A stretch of DNA of 12,500 nucleotides from Symbiodinium natans (lineage: Eukaryota; Sar; Dinophyceae; Suessiales; Symbiodiniaceae), in the NCBI GenBank assembly GCA_905221605.1, contig CAJNDS010002368.1, forward strand, positions 1,067,511 to 1,080,010. Reading direction: 5' to 3'. Position 1 is the first letter of the stretch, and each line of letters opens with the position of its first letter. The notes under the pieces are model-generated. The model was not told where the DNA came from. It made no database searches and was given only the letters and a program-made list of their open reading frames with translations. Of the stretch, positions 5,963 through 9,989 are shown piece by piece. The translations under genes were made by a program, and so were the position numbers.

Positions 5963-7849
5963 TTAGCTGAAGGCGTCCCACACTTCAGCAGAGAGCGCCA
6001 GAGGCGTGTCCTTAAAGATTCTCTCTGCCTTTTCTTTGCCCACCGGAGTCCGGAGCAGGGAGAAGAAGTGCTGGACAAGAGGAGGGACCTGTCGCTGATG
6101 ATGCGTGAAGGCTTGTTTGGCTGCCTGGATTGCCGGCTTGTCCTCCGCCAGGTACTCTAGGGTCGAGAAGAGTCCTCGGACATGATCTGCGGTTGAAGTT
6201 GTGGCTTGTTGAGGAGCCGGAGGTGTGCGTTTGTGCCAGGCCGACGTGTCGAGAGCAAGAAAGAAGGGCAGATCCGTGCTGGAGTCCGGCGAGATTCGTC
6301 TGCCCAGGTTGGACCAACCACAGTCTCGTACATAGTATCCTAGGAGCGCCGATTTGAGTACTAGGAGAATCAGCAGGTAGCACTCGTCCATGCTGGGGCG
6401 TAGATGCGGTGGGAGGTTATCCAGCGGCTGGACCTTTTCCACCATGATGCCGTAGGCTTGCTGAATGAGGAGATACTTCGGCGGGCCCGAGTCTCCCCGC
6501 CAGGAGGAGACCTCACTCGGCGTGGGAGACTTGGGAAACTCCAGGGGATTGACCGCGGAAGCCACTCTGAGCTGGATAGCAAAGACGTTTGCCACCGTGG
6601 GGACCATCTCTGGGAAAACGTGTGCCAAGTCAAGTTCCGCTTCATGAGCCTGAAGTCCGTCTTGGGCCTGTTCTTCCTGGGGAGCAACAACTGAGAGTTT
6701 GAAGACCGAGTAGAATTCCCCGCCCTTGAAGTTGTATACAGCTCTGGTGACGCCCTTCATGGATGCTGTGCGGATCAGTTTTAGAACCATGCTGACTTGC
6801 TCGTCCTGCGATTTCCGAACTTGCACGTGAACATCCAATTCCAAAGGGAATTCCTGCGGGTAGGAGTAGGGGAAGGAGTGAATGACCGCCTTGCCCTTGT
6901 CTTGTTCCTTCTTGCTTGCCACGCGAGCCTGAACTGTGGCTGCTGGAAGAACTATCACTCCTTGATGCACCGGGTAGTTCAGGAACTCGTGCGGAGGAGG
7001 AGCTGCTTGCGTAAGATTGACGACCTGGAGCTCCTCTGTGGAAGTGAGGCGCGCGATGCCTTCAAGATGGCCTGGGTCGGGAGCTGATTGTCTTGCGGGA
7101 GGAGATGGAGGTGGGGGTGGCTGCCTGACGAAGGCCTCCTTTTGTCCAACTCCTGCACCGGTGTACTGAGATGAGCGCGACTTCTTCGAGTCCGCCCAGG
7201 GTGGTATGTCTGAGTCCGACTCTTCCTTGCAGGTTTCTTTCCTGCCCACGCCTTGGCCCGCATAGGGTTGCGGTGCATGCTCTCGTGTTGGCTCTGCCGT
7301 GAAGGTTTTCGCCTGCTCTGCCTGGAGCTTAGATGAGGAGGATGGTTCTGTTTTCGCTTCCCTGTGTCCGCTCCTCGGAGGCGACCTCACGCTGGAGCTT
7401 GCCGGTCGGGAAGTATCGACCGAGATCAAGGAAAGCGAAGAGAGATTCTTGTACACGTCCGAGGTAGGAAGGGCCGCTAAGTCCTCTGCAGTGAGTCCAG
7501 GCTTTTTTATTCCCAGCTCTTCTAGTCTCTTGCTTTCTTTATCCGCTTGTCTCTGGCTCGAGACCGGCCTTGTCGATTGACGGGCCATCATGCTTCTTGA
7601 TATAGCACGGAGGCCCTTCTCCCAGCGGTAGTTTCTGATCTCGTCCATTCTCTTATGCGAGATGGGGACATAGTTCGAAGGCAGCAGCCTATCAGCTTCT
7701 GTGCAGATGTTGGAGGCGAGATCGAACGAGGGCAGAGTCGAAGCTTTCGACTGTCTTTTCCGCGGGGGCATGGTCCTAGGTGCCCTGCGCTGTAGACCTA
7801 GTGGACCTTCTTTGAGCACAGAATCTTGCCAGCGCGTAAGGTCAGACAT
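5963..7849 (-). CDS. Uncharacterised 628-aa protein with two embedded hairpin cores
   Basis: Unknown function. The start ATG 7849 has AAATGTC context; there is no signal peptide or membrane segment. Residues 1-50 are basic (PPRKRQSK, a possible nuclear signal). Residues about 140-290 are disordered, rich in Ser/Pro/Gln, and contain an internal repeat YAGQGVGRKE / YTGAGVGQKE followed by a poly-Pro run. Residues about 300-430 look folded, with strands such as GVIVLPA and ELDVHVQVRKS; a second folded block starts after about 455 and runs to the C-terminus. Two hairpin cores are translated within it: SSVRSPPR near residue 155 and PSEVSSWR near residue 446, each at a linker between blocks. The stop lies 13 nt before the next hairpin (5917-5949). 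Confidence 0.7.
   Translation of the reverse strand: MSDLTRWQDSVLKEGPLGLQRRAPRTMPPRKRQSKASTLPSFDLASNICTEADRLLPSNYVPISHKRMDEIRNYRWEKGLRAISRSMMARQSTRPVSSQRQADKESKRLEELGIKKPGLTAEDLAALPTSDVYKNLSSLSLISVDTSRPASSSVRSPPRSGHREAKTEPSSSSKLQAEQAKTFTAEPTREHAPQPYAGQGVGRKETCKEESDSDIPPWADSKKSRSSQYTGAGVGQKEAFVRQPPPPPSPPARQSAPDPGHLEGIARLTSTEELQVVNLTQAAPPPHEFLNYPVHQGVIVLPAATVQARVASKKEQDKGKAVIHSFPYSYPQEFPLELDVHVQVRKSQDEQVSMVLKLIRTASMKGVTRAVYNFKGGEFYSVFKLSVVAPQEEQAQDGLQAHEAELDLAHVFPEMVPTVANVFAIQLRVASAVNPLEFPKSPTPSEVSSWRGDSGPPKYLLIQQAYGIMVEKVQPLDNLPPHLRPSMDECYLLILLVLKSALLGYYVRDCGWSNLGRRISPDSSTDLPFFLALDTSAWHKRTPPAPQQATTSTADHVRGLFSTLEYLAEDKPAIQAAKQAFTHHQRQVPPLVQHFFSLLRTPVGKEKAERIFKDTPLALSAEVWDAFS
6491..6530 (-). repeat. 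Hairpin element, copy 10, inside a coding frame
   Basis: A perfect core at 6501-6519 with arms GTCTCCCCGC and GCGTGGGAGAC, ten pairs with one bulged base: one of the clearest stems. It is translated within the 628-aa gene as PSEVSSW. Confidence 0.9.
7357..7413 (-). repeat. Hairpin element, copy 11, diverged, inside a coding frame
   Basis: A diverged core at 7375-7393 (GGAGGCGACCTCAC retained on the plus strand). The inner stem GCTCC (7370-7374) / GGAGC (7394-7398) and outer stem CTTCCC (7357-7362) / GGGAAG (7408-7413) are both perfect. It is translated as SSVRSPPR, a different frame from copies 10, 16 and 17. Confidence 0.75.
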
Positions 7850-8027
7850 TTATCTCAGCAATGCACAAGGACTGGCTGAGTGCTGGGCTCGACAGTGGGG
7901 CCTGTGCAGCAATTTAGGAGCGGAGAGACATTAGATAAGTTAAGTGCTGTCATGCATTTAGGGCAGATTGTTTTAGTTGAGACTGTTGGCTCGGTCGACG
8001 GCGCGCAGCTGTGAGAACATGGCTGCG

Positions 8028-8067
8028 TTTTACCTGCAGGAGGAGACCTCACTTGCTGGTCGCAAAA
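8028..8067 (-). repeat. Hairpin element, copy 12
   Basis: The core is 8037-8055 (sense CAAGTGAGGTCTCCTCCTG). The arms TTTTACCTG and CTGGTCGCAAAA pair as G-C, ACC/GGT and TTTT/AAAA, with one mismatch and a 3-nt bulge. It lies between the small Cys-rich frame and the 628-aa gene. Confidence 0.8.
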
Positions 8068-8090
8068 GTCGAGCTCTATCCTGCTCATAG

Positions 8091-8354
8091 CTACCAGTAT
8101 CTGGAGCGGGCTTGTTGCACCGCCCAGGAGTCTCTACACCCGAAGCAGCAGTGCCACAGATGTCCCGGCTTGTGTCGAACACATGGAGCACTGTGGCATT
8201 GGTCGCAGCCTGCTCCGCATGATGACTGTGGTGGCGGAGGTGCCGTTGCCTTAACCAGCGCTTGGGCGACATTGGCCTGGCTTGTCGTCGGCTGGGTGTG
8301 AATGCCAGGGGTGTTCTCAATGGCAAGAATCGTGCCCTCCGGGTTGGTTGCCAT
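8091..8354 (-). CDS. Small cysteine-rich protein, tentative
   Basis: An 87-aa frame from an ATG in a perfect GCCATGG context (8354). The N-terminal half is Thr/Ala/Pro-rich (ATAPPPPQSS). The C-terminal half packs Cys and His residues (CGAGCDQCHSAPC, then HKPGHLWHCCFGC), a density that suggests zinc binding, although no standard finger spacing fits. It lies between two hairpins, ending 23 nt before the one at 8028-8067. The family is not recognised. An overlapping minus-strand frame (8030-8392) is also open, so coding status is uncertain. Confidence 0.35.
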   Translation of the reverse strand: MATNPEGTILAIENTPGIHTQPTTSQANVAQALVKATAPPPPQSSCGAGCDQCHSAPCVRHKPGHLWHCCFGCRDSWAVQQARSRYW

Positions 8355-8681
8355 GGCGTGGTGATGATGGAGGAACAATCTGTACTGATCAATATGAGCA
8401 GAACGGCTGATGCTGAGTTAAGTTGGGGCTTCAGTCAGGCACATGGCGGAAAGTCTCTCAGCTTGTAAGCAATGCGAGAGCCTGGAGTGTGACTCGCTCT
8501 GGTCGACAGCTGACGTTAGTGTAGCTCGGCCTCAGTTGTAATGGGAGAAAGGCAGTTCGATGCAATAGTCAGTACGCCACTTGAAGCCTGACGTGTGGTG
8601 CAGAAAAGACTTTTCCTGGCAGGCACGGTGCGCACGAGGCGGCAGAGAAGGGAGAAAGAAAAACAGGTTGACTTATCAGCG
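8355..8681. other. Spacer upstream of the small Cys-rich frame
   Basis: About 330 nt with no supported gene. It ends at a cluster of hairpins 13 and 14. A CCCCC...GGGGG palindrome with an AGGAGGGC loop (8754-8773), just past this spacer between those two hairpins, may be a third, eroded copy. Confidence 0.35.
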
Positions 8682-8725
8682 CCCTCGTTCTCTCAGGAGG
8701 GGACCTCTACACGAGAGTAGGAGGG
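8682..8725 (-). repeat. Hairpin element, copy 13
   Basis: The core is 8694-8713 and carries one extra base (plus-strand ACCTCTACACG). The arms CCCTCGTTCTCT and AGAGTAGGAGGG align as a 12-position stem with ten Watson-Crick pairs. Confidence 0.8.
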
Positions 8726-8774
8726 TTGTCTGAGGCTAAGTGACTTGCTAGATCCCCCAGGAGGGCAAGGGGGC

Positions 8775-8815
8775 CTTGGACAGCTCAGGAGGGGACCTCG
8801 ACTCGGGCGTCCTGG
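8775..8815 (-). repeat. Hairpin element, copy 14
   Basis: The core is 8786-8805 with one extra G (plus-strand ACCTCGACTCG). The arms contain GGAC (8778-8781) / GTCC (8809-8812) and a GC/GC pair beside the core. It lies 6 nt past the stop of the 357-aa gene and 49 nt from copy 13. Confidence 0.75.
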
Positions 8816-8821
8816 AAAACT

Positions 8822-9895
8822 TTAGCCCTCGTTGCCTCCTGTGCGCAGCGCTTCTAGCTGATCACGGAGGGTCTGCATCTGTGGAGACCGTCTTAGGCCC
8901 TCCCTGCGCATGGTGACCCCCACTAGGTTCCAGACTGAGTTGTTCGCTAGAAGTCGAAAGGCGTGCATTGCCTCATGGTCGTCTCCGATGGTCAGGGCCA
9001 GTTCTAGGAGGAAGGCGATGACCGGCCTTTCTTCCGTCAGGTTGGCTCGCAGCGGTCTGGACGGCCTGAACTTGGTGAGCTGTTCTTGATCTAGCTTGAG
9101 CATAGCCGCCAGGTGGGTGGAGACAACCTTGGGCGAGAGAGGAGGGCGTTGGGCATCGATGACTACCTTCCGCTGTTTGGCGTCCCATCTCATGTAGTTC
9201 CAGTAGAAGGCAGGGTTCTCGTCCGTGTGGTGTCGACCTCGGGAGGCAAGTGCTCCTGGTAGAGAGATAAGTGCTGATTCCTTGTCCTGATTCGTGCTGT
9301 CGTAGGCGACGTGATCGAAGCCCTGGGCTCGAGTGTGCAGCTCGTGAAGGAGACCGAGGAACAGGGCGTAGCGAACGGGCTTGCCAGGGGTGTCCTGGGG
9401 CTGGTCCGACTTCCACTGTTGCTGGATCCGTGCCAAGGAGGGAACCACACTGTTCGCTTGGTGCACCGTGGCGTAGAAGATCCATCCATGATGGTATCGC
9501 AAGGCTGTCAATTCATCCTCGTGATTCAGCAGGGCCAAGATGATGCTGGCCAAGAGGTCAGCGGTTGGTTTGACCTCCTGCTTTGATTTCGGCAGACCGT
9601 TTTGCGAGGCCCTTGGTCTGGAGCCATTACGGCGACCAGTCCTCCTGGGCCTCCTGGACGGTGAGGGCAACCGAGTCGGCGGCATTTCCTCGTCCTGCTC
9701 CAGGTCCTTTTGCTGACGGCGCTGTTTGGGAGGCCTGTCCCTGTCGTGAGCAGGGACCAGTTCTCTGGACGTTGAACGTTCATCAGGGCCAAATGCCCGC
9801 GCAGCCATGGATGAAGCGGCAAGATGGGGGAGGTTCTTAAAGAGCACTTGGCATAGTGCAGGGTTGTTCAGCAGCTCCTGCTGGGCTTGCTCCAT
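8822..9895 (-). CDS. Dinoflagellate-type multicopy protein, unknown function
   Basis: A 357-aa product from ATG 9895. The frame stays open upstream to 10072, but that would overlap the preceding gene and read through the hairpin at 9940-9982, so 9895 is preferred. Residues about 40-110 are very basic (RRPRRTGRRNGSRPR, PKQRRQQK) and suggest nucleic-acid binding or nuclear entry. The remainder is a folded helical domain with blocks LNHEDELTALRYHHGWIFY, ALFLGLLHEL, FYWNYMRWDAKQRKVV, and a C-terminal SVWNLVGVTMRREGLRRSP. From memory, this order of blocks resembles an uncharacterised protein family abundant in Symbiodiniaceae proteomes, often near LINE-like reverse transcriptases; I cannot verify this here. 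It follows the RT/USP gene with a 94-nt gap that holds one hairpin, and its stop lies 6 nt from another hairpin. Confidence 0.72.
   Translation of the reverse strand: MEQAQQELLNNPALCQVLFKNLPHLAASSMAARAFGPDERSTSRELVPAHDRDRPPKQRRQQKDLEQDEEMPPTRLPSPSRRPRRTGRRNGSRPRASQNGLPKSKQEVKPTADLLASIILALLNHEDELTALRYHHGWIFYATVHQANSVVPSLARIQQQWKSDQPQDTPGKPVRYALFLGLLHELHTRAQGFDHVAYDSTNQDKESALISLPGALASRGRHHTDENPAFYWNYMRWDAKQRKVVIDAQRPPLSPKVVSTHLAAMLKLDQEQLTKFRPSRPLRANLTEERPVIAFLLELALTIGDDHEAMHAFRLLANNSVWNLVGVTMRREGLRRSPQMQTLRDQLEALRTGGNEG
9430..9466 (-). repeat. Possible decayed hairpin element within coding sequence
   Basis: GTGCCAAG (9430-9437) and CTTGGTGCAC (9457-9466) can pair around a loop of GAGGGAACCACACTGTTCG, which resembles the core (GGAGGGAACC is shared with copy 7 read in antisense). 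It lies within the 357-aa gene. It may be coincidence. Confidence 0.3.
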
Positions 9896-9939
9896 AGCGC
9901 TTGGGGAGGACACGCATGGTATCACGAGTGAAATCGCTT

Positions 9940-9982
9940 CCCGTTCACCTTCAGGAGGGGACCTCACACGAAGATGAACGGG
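9940..9982 (-). repeat. Hairpin element, copy 15, intergenic
   Basis: The core is 9952-9970 (sense CGTGTGAGGTCCCCTCCTG). The arms CCCGTTCACCTT and AAGATGAACGGG form a 12-position stem; the single non-Watson-Crick position is U-G in minus-strand RNA. It sits exactly between the RT/USP stop (9990) and the next start (9895). Confidence 0.9.
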
Positions 9983-9989
9983 ACTTAAC

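Noticed and set aside
6088-6106. AGAGGAGGGACCTGTCG, core-like in the 628-aa gene
   Set aside because: The inner pairing is broken, no arms are found, and it encodes ordinary residues of the C-terminal block.
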